Source: Burkholderia sp. 4M9327F10
GTDB lineage: Bacteria; Pseudomonadota; Gammaproteobacteria; Burkholderiales; Burkholderiaceae
Direction: 5' to 3'
Assembly: GCF_005503145.1 (NCBI RefSeq)
Contig: NZ_SCNV01000003.1
Location: 124,001 to 188,000 of the forward strand
DNA: 64,000 bases
Shown: one piece after another, positions 1 to 9,249 of the stretch
Position numbering within the stretch: position 1 is the first letter of the stretch
Layout of the letters: each line of letters begins with the position of its first letter
The notes under the pieces: generated by a model
Databases searched by the model: none
Seen by the model: only the letters and a program-made list of their open reading frames with translations
What the model was told of the DNA's origin: nothing
Made by a program: the position numbers and the translations under genes

Positions 1-2
1 GC

Positions 3-1442
3 GTCAAAGCATTGCAGGCGGTGAAGTTCGAAGTCATGCCAGGAGAGGTGCTATGCCTCGCCGGCGAAAACGGCTGCGGCAAGAGCACCCTTATCAAGGT
101 CATCAGCGGCGTCTATCAGCCGGAGCCGGACGCCGTGATGCTGATGGATGGCCAGTCGATCGAAGGGCTGGACCCGGCGAAGGCGCGGGAACTCGGCATT
201 CAGGTGATCTGGCAAGACCTCGCGCTGTTTCCCGAGATGACGGTGGCGGAGAATATCGCCTTCGAGCAGAACCTGGGCCCGCGTCCGCGGCTCGTCAACT
301 ACCGCCAGATGAAAATTGCGGCGCGGCGCATCCTTGAGCGGCTGGGCGTGGATATAGACCTCAATCGGTCCGTGCGCTCGCTGTCGATTGCCCAGCGCCA
401 GGTGGTGGCGATTGCCCGCGCACTGGTGGCCGAGGCACGCCTCGTATTCATGGATGAGCCGACGGCGTCGCTCAGTCACGCCGAGACGGAAGCACTCCTG
501 AAGATTGTCCGCCGCCTCTCGGCGGACGGAATTGCCGTCGTCTTCGTCAGCCACCGGCTTGCGGAGGTGCTCGACGTTTGTACGCGCGTGACGGTGCTGC
601 GCGATGGGCAGTTCGTCGGCACTTTCCCGACCGCCGGCATGACGCAAACGCGCCTCACGGAGCTCATGACCGGGCGCACCTTCGACTATGCGGTGCGCAC
701 GACGGATCTGTCGGCTGCGCCCGTCGTGCTGCAAGTCGAAGGGCTGTCGCGACGCGGTGAATATGACTCGCTGTCGTTCAGCGTAAAGCGAGGTGAGATT
801 CTTGGCGTAACCGGCCGGCTGGGCGCAGGGCGCACGGAGCTTGCGCTGTCGCTGTTCGGAATGACGCGGCCGGATGCGGGCGTCATCACGCTCGATGGCA
901 AGCCGTTGTCACTGCGCGGCAACCGCGACGCGATCCGGGCCGGCATTGCCTATGTGTCCGAGGATCGTCTTCAGCTCGGGCTGGTGCAGCAACAATCCAT
1001 TGGCGACAACACCGTGGCTGCGGTACTGGACGACCTGCTGGACGCCGCCCATCTGATCGCACCGGGCAAACGGGACGATCTGATTCGCGGCTGGATCGGG
1101 AAACTCGCGGTCAAGATCGGCACGCCCGACGATGCGGTGTCGACACTCTCCGGCGGCAACCAGCAGCGCATTGTGCTCGCCAAGTGGCTCGCAACCAACC
1201 CGAAGCTGCTGATTCTCGACTCGCCTACGGTAGGGGTGGACGTGGGCGCCCGCGCGGGCATCTTCGCGATCATCCACACACTCGCCGAACAAGGCATGGC
1301 CATCCTGCTGATCTCCGACGAGATCCCAGAGGTCTATTTCAACGCCGACCGTATCCTGCATATGCGCAACGGCCGCTTCGTGGCGCAATACGTGCCGGGC
1401 GCTACAACCATCGAGCAGATTGAGCGAGACATCCATGCCTGA
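3..1442 (+). CDS. Sugar ABC transporter, two-domain ATP-binding subunit (5'-truncated by window edge)
   Basis: Cytoplasmic ATPase of a CUT2/RbsA-type sugar importer. The reading frame is open to the left edge, so the true start lies outside the window; the TTG at 12 is only an internal codon. Domain 1 has Walker A GENGCGKST and Walker B FMDEPTASL, with a degenerate signature (LSIAQRQ). Domain 2 has the degenerate Walker A GRLGAGRTE usual in this family, a good LSGGNQQ signature, and LDSPTVGVDVG where DEP is usual, so the glutamate after the Walker B Asp is Ser. The stop overlaps the next gene's start by 8 bases. It heads an operon of two permeases, an isomerase and a kinase. The substrate is not determined by sequence; a ketose or polyol is inferred from the neighbours. 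Confidence 0.93.
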   Translation, partial: VKALQAVKFEVMPGEVLCLAGENGCGKSTLIKVISGVYQPEPDAVMLMDGQSIEGLDPAKARELGIQVIWQDLALFPEMTVAENIAFEQNLGPRPRLVNYRQMKIAARRILERLGVDIDLNRSVRSLSIAQRQVVAIARALVAEARLVFMDEPTASLSHAETEALLKIVRRLSADGIAVVFVSHRLAEVLDVCTRVTVLRDGQFVGTFPTAGMTQTRLTELMTGRTFDYAVRTTDLSAAPVVLQVEGLSRRGEYDSLSFSVKRGEILGVTGRLGAGRTELALSLFGMTRPDAGVITLDGKPLSLRGNRDAIRAGIAYVSEDRLQLGLVQQQSIGDNTVAAVLDDLLDAAHLIAPGKRDDLIRGWIGKLAVKIGTPDDAVSTLSGGNQQRIVLAKWLATNPKLLILDSPTVGVDVGARAGIFAIIHTLAEQGMAILLISDEIPEVYFNADRILHMRNGRFVAQYVPGATTIEQIERDIHA

Positions 1443-2448
1443 CTTGCGCAAATGGGGAATCGGTACGACCGAGGCCTTGCTGATTCTCGTCATCGCCGTG
1501 ATGGTGATCGGCCTCAGCGTGTCGACTTCCACCTTCCTGACTCTGCCCAACCTGTTCGACCTGCTCAACCAGAGCGCGGTGAACATCATCTTCGCAGTCG
1601 GATTGCTGGTGGTGCTGATCGCGGGTGGGATCGACATCTCGTTTGCGGTTGGCGCATCGGTGGTTCAGTACCTGACTGCGCTGACGGTCATGCACCTTGG
1701 CGGCGGCAACTGGGTGATCGGCTTTATCGCAGCCGCTGGCTTCGGCTTTCTGCTCGGGGCCATCAACGCCACCTTCATTTACCGCTTCCGGATCGTCTCG
1801 ATTGTAGTAACCATCGCTACCTTCAACATATTTTTCGGCGGCCTGATGTTCCTCACGGGCGGGGTGTCGATCTACGATCTGCCTGACTGGTGGATGAACC
1901 GGGTCTCTCTTATACAGGTGAAGACCGCCAGCGGTGTCGCCGATCTCGCGCTGCCGGTTGCAGTGATGGCCGTCATGGTCCTCGCCACGTGGTTTTTGCT
2001 CCGGCGCACGACCACCGGGCGGCAACTCTATGCGATGGGCGACAACCCGGAGGCAGCCCGTCGCGTCGGTATTAACCTCGGCACCATGCATTACGTGGCG
2101 TTCGGCTGGCTCGGCATGATGGCCGGCGTGGCGGGCCTGATGCAGGCTCACTATGTCCAGGAAGTCGTGCCCAATGCGCTCTACGGACGTGAACTCGAAG
2201 TTCTCGCAGCGGTGGTGCTTGGCGGCGCGCGACTGGGGGGAGGGCGCGGCACGATCCTCGGCGCCATTCTCGGCATCATGCTTACCGCGATTACCGCCAA
2301 TGGTCTGAACCTGCTTGGAATCTCGCCTTACGCGTTCAAGATGATTATCGGCGCCATCATCCTGAGCGCCATCACCTTGTCGAGTGGAGGCTTCGCCCGG
2401 CTGGTCGAATCGCGCTTCACGCCGCAACGCCCAAAGGTCTCGCCATGA
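1435..2448 (+). CDS. Sugar ABC transporter permease (RbsC/BPD_transp_2 family), first of two
   Basis: Inner-membrane permease of about 337 residues with 8-10 hydrophobic segments. The C-terminal glycine-rich stretch (LGGARLGGGRGTILGAILG) followed by a hydrophobic helix containing ANGLNLLG is characteristic of the RbsC family. The ATG at 1435 is preferred because it lies within the end of the ATPase gene, giving an 8-base overlap and implying translational coupling. It forms the membrane channel together with the next permease, which differs clearly in sequence. Paired non-identical permeases are known from LsrCD- and RhaPQ-type importers. No substrate-binding protein is visible here; it is presumably upstream of the window. 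Confidence 0.93.
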   Translation: MPDLRKWGIGTTEALLILVIAVMVIGLSVSTSTFLTLPNLFDLLNQSAVNIIFAVGLLVVLIAGGIDISFAVGASVVQYLTALTVMHLGGGNWVIGFIAAAGFGFLLGAINATFIYRFRIVSIVVTIATFNIFFGGLMFLTGGVSIYDLPDWWMNRVSLIQVKTASGVADLALPVAVMAVMVLATWFLLRRTTTGRQLYAMGDNPEAARRVGINLGTMHYVAFGWLGMMAGVAGLMQAHYVQEVVPNALYGRELEVLAAVVLGGARLGGGRGTILGAILGIMLTAITANGLNLLGISPYAFKMIIGAIILSAITLSSGGFARLVESRFTPQRPKVSP

Positions 2449-3473
2449 AATCGTCCTCGCAACGCCCGTTTGTGCCACACGTGCCTGCCGACGTGCTCGG
2501 CCTGCTCGGATTTCTCGTGTTCGTGGTCGCGGGCATGAGCCTGGCGGCGCCGCACTTTTTCTCTCCGGACACCTTTGTCTCAGTGGCCTTTCAACTGCCG
2601 GAACTCGGGCTGTTCACGCTGGCCATGCTGATGCCGCTGGTTTCCGGCGGCTTCAACCTGGCGGTGACCTTTACTGCGAATATTGCCGGCCTCGCCATGG
2701 CCTGGGTGTTGCATTCGCACGGCGGGGTGAACGCCGGCGCAGGCGCTATCGCATCAGGAATCGCCGCTGCGCTGGCTACGGGCGCCGCCTCCGGATGGGT
2801 CATGGGCGCCATCATCGCGCGCACTGGCGCGAGCCCGATTCTGGTCTCCCTGTCGATGATGATCTTCCTGCGCGGGCTCGGTGAGTTTCTTACCCACGGC
2901 GGCGACATCTCGGGCTTTCCACCGTTTGTGCTGACGATGGGCAACGGGCTGATCCTGGGCGTTCCTGTGCCGTTGTGGATTTTCGCCGCCTGCGCGGTGC
3001 TCTGGCATGTGGTCATGACGCGTACCCGGCTCGGCTTTGCGACCCGCATGATCGGCTCGAACCTTGAGGCGACCCGCTATTCGGGCATCCCGACTACGCG
3101 TGCGGTCACCCGGATCTATATGCTCTCGGGCCTGATGTGCGGTGTCGCGGGCGTCGTGATGCTCGCCAGCTTTAACTCGGTGCGGGTTGGGCATGGCGAG
3201 GCGTTCCTGCTGATTTCCGTGCTCGCATGTTTCCTCGGACGCGTCGACCCGTTCGGCGGGTTCGGACGCGTGGTGCCCGTGGTGATTGCGCTGGTCATCC
3301 TGCAGGTGATCGCCTCGGGCCTCAACCTGCTCGGCGCCAGCCAGCACCTGGCCACCGCCTTGTGGGGTGTGTTTCTGCTTGCCGTCATGCTCATCCGCTG
3401 GGCTTGGGCGCACGGCTCTTTTCAGTCCATGGTCCGCACACGCGTGACCGCATCAGGAGGAGTCACTCAATGA
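2445..3473 (+). CDS. Sugar ABC transporter permease (RbsC/BPD_transp_2 family), second of two
   Basis: Second inner-membrane permease, 342 residues, multiple hydrophobic helices. It starts in a 4-base ATGA overlap with the preceding permease and ends in another ATGA overlap with the epimerase gene, so the whole set is translationally coupled. It is homologous to, but clearly diverged from, the first permease; for example its end region reads LGRVDPFGGFGRVVPVVIAL instead of the more canonical LGG-rich stretch. This suggests a heterodimeric channel of LsrCD or RhaPQ type. Family assignment is secure; substrate is unknown. Confidence 0.92.
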   Translation: MKSSSQRPFVPHVPADVLGLLGFLVFVVAGMSLAAPHFFSPDTFVSVAFQLPELGLFTLAMLMPLVSGGFNLAVTFTANIAGLAMAWVLHSHGGVNAGAGAIASGIAAALATGAASGWVMGAIIARTGASPILVSLSMMIFLRGLGEFLTHGGDISGFPPFVLTMGNGLILGVPVPLWIFAACAVLWHVVMTRTRLGFATRMIGSNLEATRYSGIPTTRAVTRIYMLSGLMCGVAGVVMLASFNSVRVGHGEAFLLISVLACFLGRVDPFGGFGRVVPVVIALVILQVIASGLNLLGASQHLATALWGVFLLAVMLIRWAWAHGSFQSMVRTRVTASGGVTQ

Positions 3474-4345
3474 ATACGCTAGGGGTTCATGCATTGGTAT
3501 GGTCCGGCGATCTGACGCCGGAGTCGACCCGCAAGGTGATCAGTCAGACCAAAGCGGCCGGCTTCGACCTCGTCGAACTGTCGTTACATGGGCCGAAGGT
3601 GATGGACCTCGGGCTCACTCGTGATCTCCTGCAGGAGCACGGGTTGAAACTGGGTTGCTCACGCGGCCTGACTTTCGATGCGGACGTGTCCAGCGACGAT
3701 CCGGCTTCTGTTGCACGTGGGCTGTCGCTGCTGGAGGAAGGTATCGGCATTACCGCCGAACTCGGCGGCAATTATTTCGGCGGCATCCTCTACGGTGCGA
3801 TGGGGAAGTATGCCGCGCCGCTTACCGCGCAAGGACGCCGCAACGCGGTCGATGCGCTCAAGCGCGTGGCTGACTTTGCGCTCAAGAGAAATATCACACT
3901 GGGTCTCGAGGTGGTGAACCGCTACGAGAGCAATCTGCTCAATACTGCCTCGCAAGCGCTCGCGATGCTGGACGAGGTGGGAGCGCCCAATGTCGTCGTG
4001 CACCTCGATACGTATCACATGAATATTGAGGAGTCCGATTTCATGCAGCCGGTTCTGGCCTGCGGAAAACGTCTCGGCTATGTCCATATAGGCGAAAGCA
4101 ACCGGGGTTATCTGGGCTCGGGCACTATCGATTTTGCGCAGTTCTTCCATGCGCTTGCGATGATCGACTACCAGGGCGTGATCACGTTCGAGAGCTTTTC
4201 ATCGACGGTGGTGAACGAGCAATTGTCCAATGCGCTCGCGATCTGGCGTAACCTGTGGGACGACGGCATGGACCTGGCCACTCATGCGCGAAGCTTTATC
4301 GCAGGAGGGATCAACGCCGCGGCCAAGGCGAGGGCGCATCATTAG
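3470..4345 (+). CDS. Sugar isomerase/epimerase, D-tagatose 3-epimerase / D-psicose 3-epimerase-like
   Basis: TIM-barrel epimerase of 291 residues in the AP-endonuclease 2 / xylose-isomerase-like superfamily. The four expected metal-binding residues are visible as E147 (LGLEVVNRYE), D180 (VHLDTYHMN), H206 (YVHIGES) and E241 (ITFESFSS). Their spacing (33, 26 and 35 residues) equals that of the metal ligands of D-tagatose 3-epimerase as I recall them (E152, D185, H211, E246). The likely reaction is C3 epimerisation of a free ketose such as tagatose, psicose or fructose, or a ketopentose. The start at 3470 has a GGAGG ribosome site and overlaps the permease stop. An L-ribulose or erythrulose epimerase of the same family is an alternative. 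Confidence 0.88.
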   Translation: MNTLGVHALVWSGDLTPESTRKVISQTKAAGFDLVELSLHGPKVMDLGLTRDLLQEHGLKLGCSRGLTFDADVSSDDPASVARGLSLLEEGIGITAELGGNYFGGILYGAMGKYAAPLTAQGRRNAVDALKRVADFALKRNITLGLEVVNRYESNLLNTASQALAMLDEVGAPNVVVHLDTYHMNIEESDFMQPVLACGKRLGYVHIGESNRGYLGSGTIDFAQFFHALAMIDYQGVITFESFSSTVVNEQLSNALAIWRNLWDDGMDLATHARSFIAGGINAAAKARAHH

Positions 4346-4440
4346 AAGCAGCAGAGGGATGCGCCGCCAATCTGCCTGGGCGAGGCGGGCGGCGCTTGCT
4401 GCCTGCTGCGTGCTGGAAACAACTAACCCATACAAACCAG

Positions 4441-5067
4441 ATGGTCCCGATGATCGAACATCATTTCTTGTCCAGACTAGAACAGCTTATCGCTGGCGGA
4501 AAACGCCGCATCCTTGGGTTGACCGGAGCGCCGGGCGCCGGCAAATCGACGCTGGCGCAGGCCATTCTCGAAGCGCTACCCGGCCGTGCAGTTGTTGTGC
4601 CGATGGACGGATTTCATCTTGCCAATGTCGAACTCGAACGTCTGGGCCGCGCTTCCCGTAAAGGCGCTGAAGATACCTTCGACAGCGCGGGTTACGTTGC
4701 ATTGCTGGACCGTCTGCGTGCGCAGCGCGACGACGAGGTGATTTACGCTCCCACGTTTCGGCGCGAGATTGAAGAACCCGTGGCCGGAGCGATTGCCGTC
4801 ACGCCGGATGTGCCACTGGTGATTACCGAGGGCAACTATCTGCTGCTCGATCGCGGCCACTGGAAGTCCGTCCGGCCGCTGCTCGACGAAGCGTGGTATG
4901 TCGATCTCGATCCGGAAGTGCGCAGGCAGCGCCTTGTTTACCGCCATGTGCAGTTTGGCCGCGATGAAGCCGCGGCGAGAAGCTGGGTTCAGCATACCGA
5001 CGAGGTTAACGCAGCGCTGATCGAATCCACGCGAGCGCGCGCCGACCTGGTGTTCCGGGGGCTGTGA
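4441..5067 (+). CDS. P-loop sugar kinase-like protein (uridine kinase/PanK-type fold, FrcK-like)
   Basis: Cytoplasmic NTP-dependent kinase of about 208 residues. Walker A GAPGAGKST lies near residue 35, followed by the MDGFHL motif typical of the phosphoribulokinase/uridine kinase/FrcK group and a DTFDSAGY stretch. It follows the epimerase by about 95 bases in the same orientation and is probably the last gene of the operon. In rhizobia a related kinase accompanies the fructose ABC system, so phosphorylation of the imported or epimerised ketose is a reasonable inference. ATG at 4441 and ATG at 4450 are both possible; neither has a clear ribosome site. Confidence 0.8.
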   Translation: MVPMIEHHFLSRLEQLIAGGKRRILGLTGAPGAGKSTLAQAILEALPGRAVVVPMDGFHLANVELERLGRASRKGAEDTFDSAGYVALLDRLRAQRDDEVIYAPTFRREIEEPVAGAIAVTPDVPLVITEGNYLLLDRGHWKSVRPLLDEAWYVDLDPEVRRQRLVYRHVQFGRDEAAARSWVQHTDEVNAALIESTRARADLVFRGL

Positions 5068-5110
5068 GAAGGCGCAGGCAGTAGGCGAATAAATCGGACG
5101 CCCGCACGCA

Positions 5111-5950
5111 TCACGCTTCTGGTTTAGAGCGCGCCCGGATCAGCGAACTCACCCGCTCGGCATCGGCCGGCGTTGCTGGGTTGTAGATCACCATGCTGAG
5201 ATCGGGCCGGCCGTCGACGGCGAAGGCCGAATATTCGAAGGCAATCGTCCCGGCGATCGGATGCCGGAGATGCTTCACGCCTTCGCCGGGCGCCCGCACG
5301 TCATGATCGCGCCACAGTGCTGCGAATTCCGGGCTCACCCGGCACAGTTCCTCAACGAGCGCGGCCACCTGGCCCGTGGCGCCGGCGCGTGCGGCATCTA
5401 CCCGGAACGATCCCACCACAAAGCGGGCGGCGCTTTCCCAATCGAATTGGGCGGCGCGGATGCGCGGGTCGCAAAAGACCTGGCGCAGGATGTTGCGTTG
5501 CCCGGGCGGCAGCGCGTCATAGTCGATCAGCGTCGCGGAAGCGGCGCGGTTCCATGCGACGACGTCCCACGTGGCGGTCTTGATTAACGCAGGACTGGGC
5601 TCCAGCACGTCGAGTATGCGCTGGAGCCGCGGCGTAACCGTGTCCCGTGCCTCATAGCGGACCTCGGGCGGACGGCCGAGGCCAAGCAGGAACAGATGCT
5701 CGCGTTCGACTTCTGTCAACAGCAACGCGCGTGAGATGCGGTCGAGCACTTCAGCCGATGGCGCCCCGCCACGACCTTGCTCAAGCCACGTGTACCAGGT
5801 TGCGCTGACGTTGGCGCGCTGCGCGACTTCCTCGCGCCGCAGCCCCGGTGTGCGCCGGCGCGTCGACTCAAAGCCGAAGGCCGCGGGGTCTAGCTTCGTG
5901 CGGCGATCCCTGAGGTAGGCTCCAAGCAGATTTTCGTTCTCGTCCGGCAT
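5111..5950 (-). CDS. Helix-turn-helix transcriptional regulator with MmyB-like C-terminal domain
   Basis: Cytoplasmic DNA-binding regulator of 279 residues. The N-terminal third is an XRE-type HTH ([21 protein letters not shown], around residues 38-58, then [11 protein letters not shown]); the remainder matches the MmyB ligand-binding domain seen in many proteobacterial and actinobacterial regulators ([35 protein letters not shown]). It is divergent from the SDR gene at 6053, with about 100 bases between starts, so that gene is the likely target. The gap contains a GGTATACC palindrome at 5967-5974 that could be an operator. The ligand is unknown. Confidence 0.9.
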   Translation of the reverse strand: MPDENENLLGAYLRDRRTKLDPAAFGFESTRRRTPGLRREEVAQRANVSATWYTWLEQGRGGAPSAEVLDRISRALLLTEVEREHLFLLGLGRPPEVRYEARDTVTPRLQRILDVLEPSPALIKTATWDVVAWNRAASATLIDYDALPPGQRNILRQVFCDPRIRAAQFDWESAARFVVGSFRVDAARAGATGQVAALVEELCRVSPEFAALWRDHDVRAPGEGVKHLRHPIAGTIAFEYSAFAVDGRPDLSMVIYNPATPADAERVSSLIRARSKPEA

Positions 5951-6052
5951 GCGTACCCTGTTAGTCGGTATACCTGTATAACGTCACTACTTTACCCGTA
6001 TAGAGTACGCGCCAAGAATCGCTCCTGTCCACTTGGGATCAGGAGAGTTTCC

Positions 6053-6946
6053 ATGAAAGTTTTTGTGACCGGTGCAACCGGCTTCGTCGGTTCTGCAGTC
6101 GTCAGGGAATTGCTCGATGCGGGGCACCAGGTACTCGGTCTTGCGCGCTCGGAGGCAGGGGCGGCGTCGCTTGCCGCAGCGGGGGCGCAGGTGCATCGCG
6201 GCACGCTCGAAGATATCGACGGCCTGCGCCGCGGTGCGCTTGCGGCGGACGGGGTGATCCATACGGCCTTCAACCACGATTTTTCGAAATTTGCCGAGAA
6301 CGCCGCGACGGAACGGCGCGCCCTCGAGGCTCTGGGCGACGCGCTCGAAGGCTCCAGCCGGCCGCTGATTGTGACCTCCGGGGTCGCGCTTCTGACGCCG
6401 GGCCGCGTCGCGAACGAGGAAGATGTCCGCGCTCCTAACCCTGCGTTTCCTCGTGCGCCGGAAGAGGTGGCCACCGCGCTGGCGGCGCGCGGCCTGCGTG
6501 CCAGTGCGGTGCGCCTTGCACCCTCGGTGCACGGCGAAGGCGACCATGGCTTCGTGCCGAGGCTGATCGCCATTGCACGCGAGAAAGGCGTCTCGGCTTA
6601 CGTCGGAGATGGGCTCAACCGCTGGCCCGCCGTGCATCGTCTCAATGCGGCTCATCTGTTCCGTCTCGCCCTGGAAAAGGGTGAGGCCGGAGCGCGATAT
6701 CACGCGGTCGCCGAAGAGGGGGTGCCGTTCAGGGAGATCGCCGAGGTGATCGGCCGCCAACTGAACGTGCCGGTCGTCAGCAAACACCCCGAGGAGGTCG
6801 GCGAGCATTTCGGCTGGTTCGGCATGTTCGTGGGCATGGACGTTCCCGCCTCCAGTCAACGGACGCAGGAACTGCTGGGCTGGCAGGCAGACGGGCCGGA
6901 TCTTCTGAGCGACATCGCTCAGCCTGGTTATTACGTGCCTGCGTGA
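6053..6946 (+). CDS. Extended SDR / NAD-dependent epimerase-dehydratase family oxidoreductase
   Basis: Cytoplasmic NAD(P)-binding protein of 297 residues. The glycine-rich dinucleotide motif [13 protein letters not shown] opens the protein at residues 5-17, and the extended-SDR substrate half runs to the C-terminus. No YxxxK motif is evident at the usual place after the TSGVAL strand, as in many atypical extended SDRs (YbjS/NmrA-like). An AGGAGA ribosome site precedes the ATG. It is divergent from the HTH regulator, which probably controls it. Substrate unknown. Confidence 0.88.
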   Translation: MKVFVTGATGFVGSAVVRELLDAGHQVLGLARSEAGAASLAAAGAQVHRGTLEDIDGLRRGALAADGVIHTAFNHDFSKFAENAATERRALEALGDALEGSSRPLIVTSGVALLTPGRVANEEDVRAPNPAFPRAPEEVATALAARGLRASAVRLAPSVHGEGDHGFVPRLIAIAREKGVSAYVGDGLNRWPAVHRLNAAHLFRLALEKGEAGARYHAVAEEGVPFREIAEVIGRQLNVPVVSKHPEEVGEHFGWFGMFVGMDVPASSQRTQELLGWQADGPDLLSDIAQPGYYVPA

Positions 6947-7046
6947 TGTCCGGTAGGGAAATACCTGGCAAGCCTAACCGTCGGCGTGGGCAGGACCGCC
7001 ATCACGGCGGTCGGTGAACGGTCCTCAACCGTATGGGAGAGCAGGA

Positions 7047-7772
7047 ATGACTGATCCCGCGATGTCCCTGGAAGGAAAGCGCGTAGTGGTGATTGGCGGC
7101 ACGTCGGGAATCGGCTTTGCGGTTGCCGAGCTGGTGCGTTTACAGGGCGCTGCGGTGGTGGTCGCCTCGAGCAATGCGGCGAAGGTCAAGGCCGCGCTCG
7201 AGCGCCTGCCGGGTGCGACCGGCAGCACCGTCGATCTGCGCGACGAGGCTGGCGTCGCCGGTTTCTTCGACGAGTTGGGTGCATTCGATCATCTGGCGAT
7301 CACGGCCGGAGACTGGGGCGGACCGATGTTCGTATCCTCCCGCGACCTTGACCTGGCGCAGGCACGGCAACTCCTCGACGTCCGCTTCTGGGGCGTGCTC
7401 GCGGTGGTCAAACACGGCTGCCGCACAATTGCCCAGGACGGCTCGATTACGCTGACGAGCGGCATGCTCGCGCACCGGCCGCGCAAAGGCGCTCCCATGG
7501 CGACGGCTTTTGGGGGTGCCATCGAGCATCTTGCGCGCGGTCTCGCGGTGGATCTCATGCCGGTGCGCGTCAACGCCGTATGCCCGGGCCTCGTGCTGAC
7601 CGAGCACGTGAAGCAGATGCCCTCGGCCATGTTGCAGTCGATGGTGGAGCCTCTGCCCGTGCCGCGGGGCGCGACGCCGCAGGAGGCCGCGAAGGCATAT
7701 GTGTATCTGATGCTCAACGGCTATGCGACTGGGCAGATCTTGCCCGTCGATGGTGGTGGGCTGGTGGTCTGA
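7047..7772 (+). CDS. Atypical short-chain dehydrogenase/reductase lacking the YxxxK motif
   Basis: Classical SDR fold of 241 residues: cofactor motif GGTSGIGFAVAEL near residue 18, an ITAGDWG strand, and a C-terminal PVDGGGLVV end typical of the family. The active-site region reads LTSGMLAHRPRKGAPMATAF then GGAIEHL: the serine is present but the expected Tyr and Lys are replaced by Ala and Gly. Such divergent SDRs are known and may be inactive, bind cofactor only, or use another mechanism. The ATG at 7047 is chosen for its GGGAGAGCAGGA ribosome site; an in-frame ATG at 7014 has none. It follows the extended SDR by 100 bases on the same strand. Confidence 0.85.
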   Translation: MTDPAMSLEGKRVVVIGGTSGIGFAVAELVRLQGAAVVVASSNAAKVKAALERLPGATGSTVDLRDEAGVAGFFDELGAFDHLAITAGDWGGPMFVSSRDLDLAQARQLLDVRFWGVLAVVKHGCRTIAQDGSITLTSGMLAHRPRKGAPMATAFGGAIEHLARGLAVDLMPVRVNAVCPGLVLTEHVKQMPSAMLQSMVEPLPVPRGATPQEAAKAYVYLMLNGYATGQILPVDGGGLVV

Positions 7773-7836
7773 GTCGTGCGATGCCGCCACGCCTTAACGG
7801 CAGCGGCTCGATGCACGCTGTTTCAAGGCCGCCGGA

Positions 7837-9135
7837 TTAGGGTTTCCAGACAGGACCATCCGGAAAGCGATGCTGATCGAGCGAGGCCGCATGCATTTCG
7901 ATGCTATAGCCGGGACGCTGCGGCGGCATGTAACGGCCGTTGCGAATCACGACAGGGTCGACGAAGTGTTCATGCAGATGGTCCACGTATTCGAGCACGC
8001 GGTTTTCCAGCGAGGCCGACACGCAGATATAGTCGAACAGCGAAATATGCTGGACATACTCGCACAGACCGACGCCGCCCGCATGCGGACACACCGGTAC
8101 GCCGTATTTCGCCGCCATCAGCAAAACGACGATCACCTCGTTGAGGCCGCCCAGGCGGCAGCTATCCACCTGGCAAAAGTCGATGGCATGCGCTTGCAGC
8201 AACTGCTTGAACATCACGCGGTTTTGGCAATGCTCGCCGGTGGCGACGCCGACCGGATGTAGCCGCTGCCGGATCGCCGCGTGGCCGAGAATGTCGTCGG
8301 GACTCGTGGGTTCCTCGATCCACCACGGGTCGAATTCGGCCAGGCAGCGCATGTTCGCGATGGCTTCGTCGACATCCCACACCTGGTTTGCATCCATCAT
8401 CAGCTTGCGGTCTGCGCCGATTTCTTCGCGCAGGATGCGGGCCCGGCGCATATCCTCCTGAAGATTGCCACCCACTTTCTGCTTGAAGTGTGTCCAGCCC
8501 TGCGCGACGCCTTCGCGTGCGAGCCGGCGGATCTTGTCGTCGTCGTAGCCGAGCCAACCGGCCGATGTCGTGTAGGCCGGATAGCCGTGTGCCAGCATTT
8601 CCTGCTCGCGCTCGCTCCGTGTGCTGGCATGGCGGCGCAGCATGGCAATGGCTTCCTGTGGTGTGATCGCATCGGTCACGTAACGGAAGTCGAGACACCG
8701 CACGAGTTCTTCGGGGCTCATGTCGACCAGCAGCTTCCACACCGGTTTGCCTTGCGCTTTCGCCCACAGGTCCCAGGCTGCATTCACGACCGCCGCCGTC
8801 GCCAGATGAATCGCACCCTTGTCCGGGCCAATCCAGCGCAACTGGCTATCCGAGGTTAGTGCGCGCCAGAACGCACCCATGTTGGCGGCGATCTCTTCGA
8901 GCGTTTTACCGACCACAAGCGGAGCAAGCGCCTGTGCCGCCGTCACGCAGATCTCGTTGCCGCGCCCAATCGTGAAGGTAAGGCCGTGGCCCGTCAGCGA
9001 GTGTGGCGAATCGGTTTCGAGCGTGACGTAAGTGGCGGAGTAGTCCGGTGCGGCGTTCATCGCATCGGAGCCGTCGAGCGACCGTGAGGTCGGAAACCGG
9101 ATATCGCGAACCGACAGCCTTGTGATCGTGGTCAT
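7837..9135 (-). CDS. L-fuconate dehydratase (enolase superfamily)
   Basis: Cytoplasmic dehydratase of 432 residues converting L-fuconate to 2-keto-3-deoxy-L-fuconate in the oxidative, non-phosphorylating L-fucose pathway. The N-terminus (VRDIRFPTSRSLDGSDAMN) is typical of L-fuconate dehydratases. Enolase-superfamily residues are visible in order: the KxK-type motif in HFKQKVGG, metal ligands D in MMDANQVW, E in WIEEPTSPDD and E in ATGEHCQN, and the catalytic His in CPHAGGVGL. The ATG at 9135 has a GGAGGG ribosome site; a longer upstream frame exists but lacks one. It is the last gene of the minus-strand operon with ATPase, permease and binding protein, which supports a fucose-type role. Confidence 0.92.
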   Translation of the reverse strand: MTTITRLSVRDIRFPTSRSLDGSDAMNAAPDYSATYVTLETDSPHSLTGHGLTFTIGRGNEICVTAAQALAPLVVGKTLEEIAANMGAFWRALTSDSQLRWIGPDKGAIHLATAAVVNAAWDLWAKAQGKPVWKLLVDMSPEELVRCLDFRYVTDAITPQEAIAMLRRHASTRSEREQEMLAHGYPAYTTSAGWLGYDDDKIRRLAREGVAQGWTHFKQKVGGNLQEDMRRARILREEIGADRKLMMDANQVWDVDEAIANMRCLAEFDPWWIEEPTSPDDILGHAAIRQRLHPVGVATGEHCQNRVMFKQLLQAHAIDFCQVDSCRLGGLNEVIVVLLMAAKYGVPVCPHAGGVGLCEYVQHISLFDYICVSASLENRVLEYVDHLHEHFVDPVVIRNGRYMPPQRPGYSIEMHAASLDQHRFPDGPVWKP

Positions 9136-9180
9136 CTGGGCACCCTCCGGGGCGACTGCTAACGGCATGCGGCTATGCAC

Positions 9181-9221
9181 GAGGCGGGCCGTGGCGCTCA
9201 AAGGCGCCGCGGCCCCGCCTC
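9181..9221 (-). other. Large GC-rich intercistronic stem-loop
   Basis: Imperfect inverted repeat: GAGGCGGGCC...CGCT on one arm and GGCGCCGCGG...GCCTC on the other, with a 4-base CAAA loop. It lies between the substrate-binding protein gene and the L-fuconate dehydratase gene. It could attenuate read-through or stabilise the binding-protein mRNA, which usually needs excess expression. Function is inference. Confidence 0.5.
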
Positions 9222-9249
9222 ACTTATTACACTGTAGCGGCAGCAGCGG

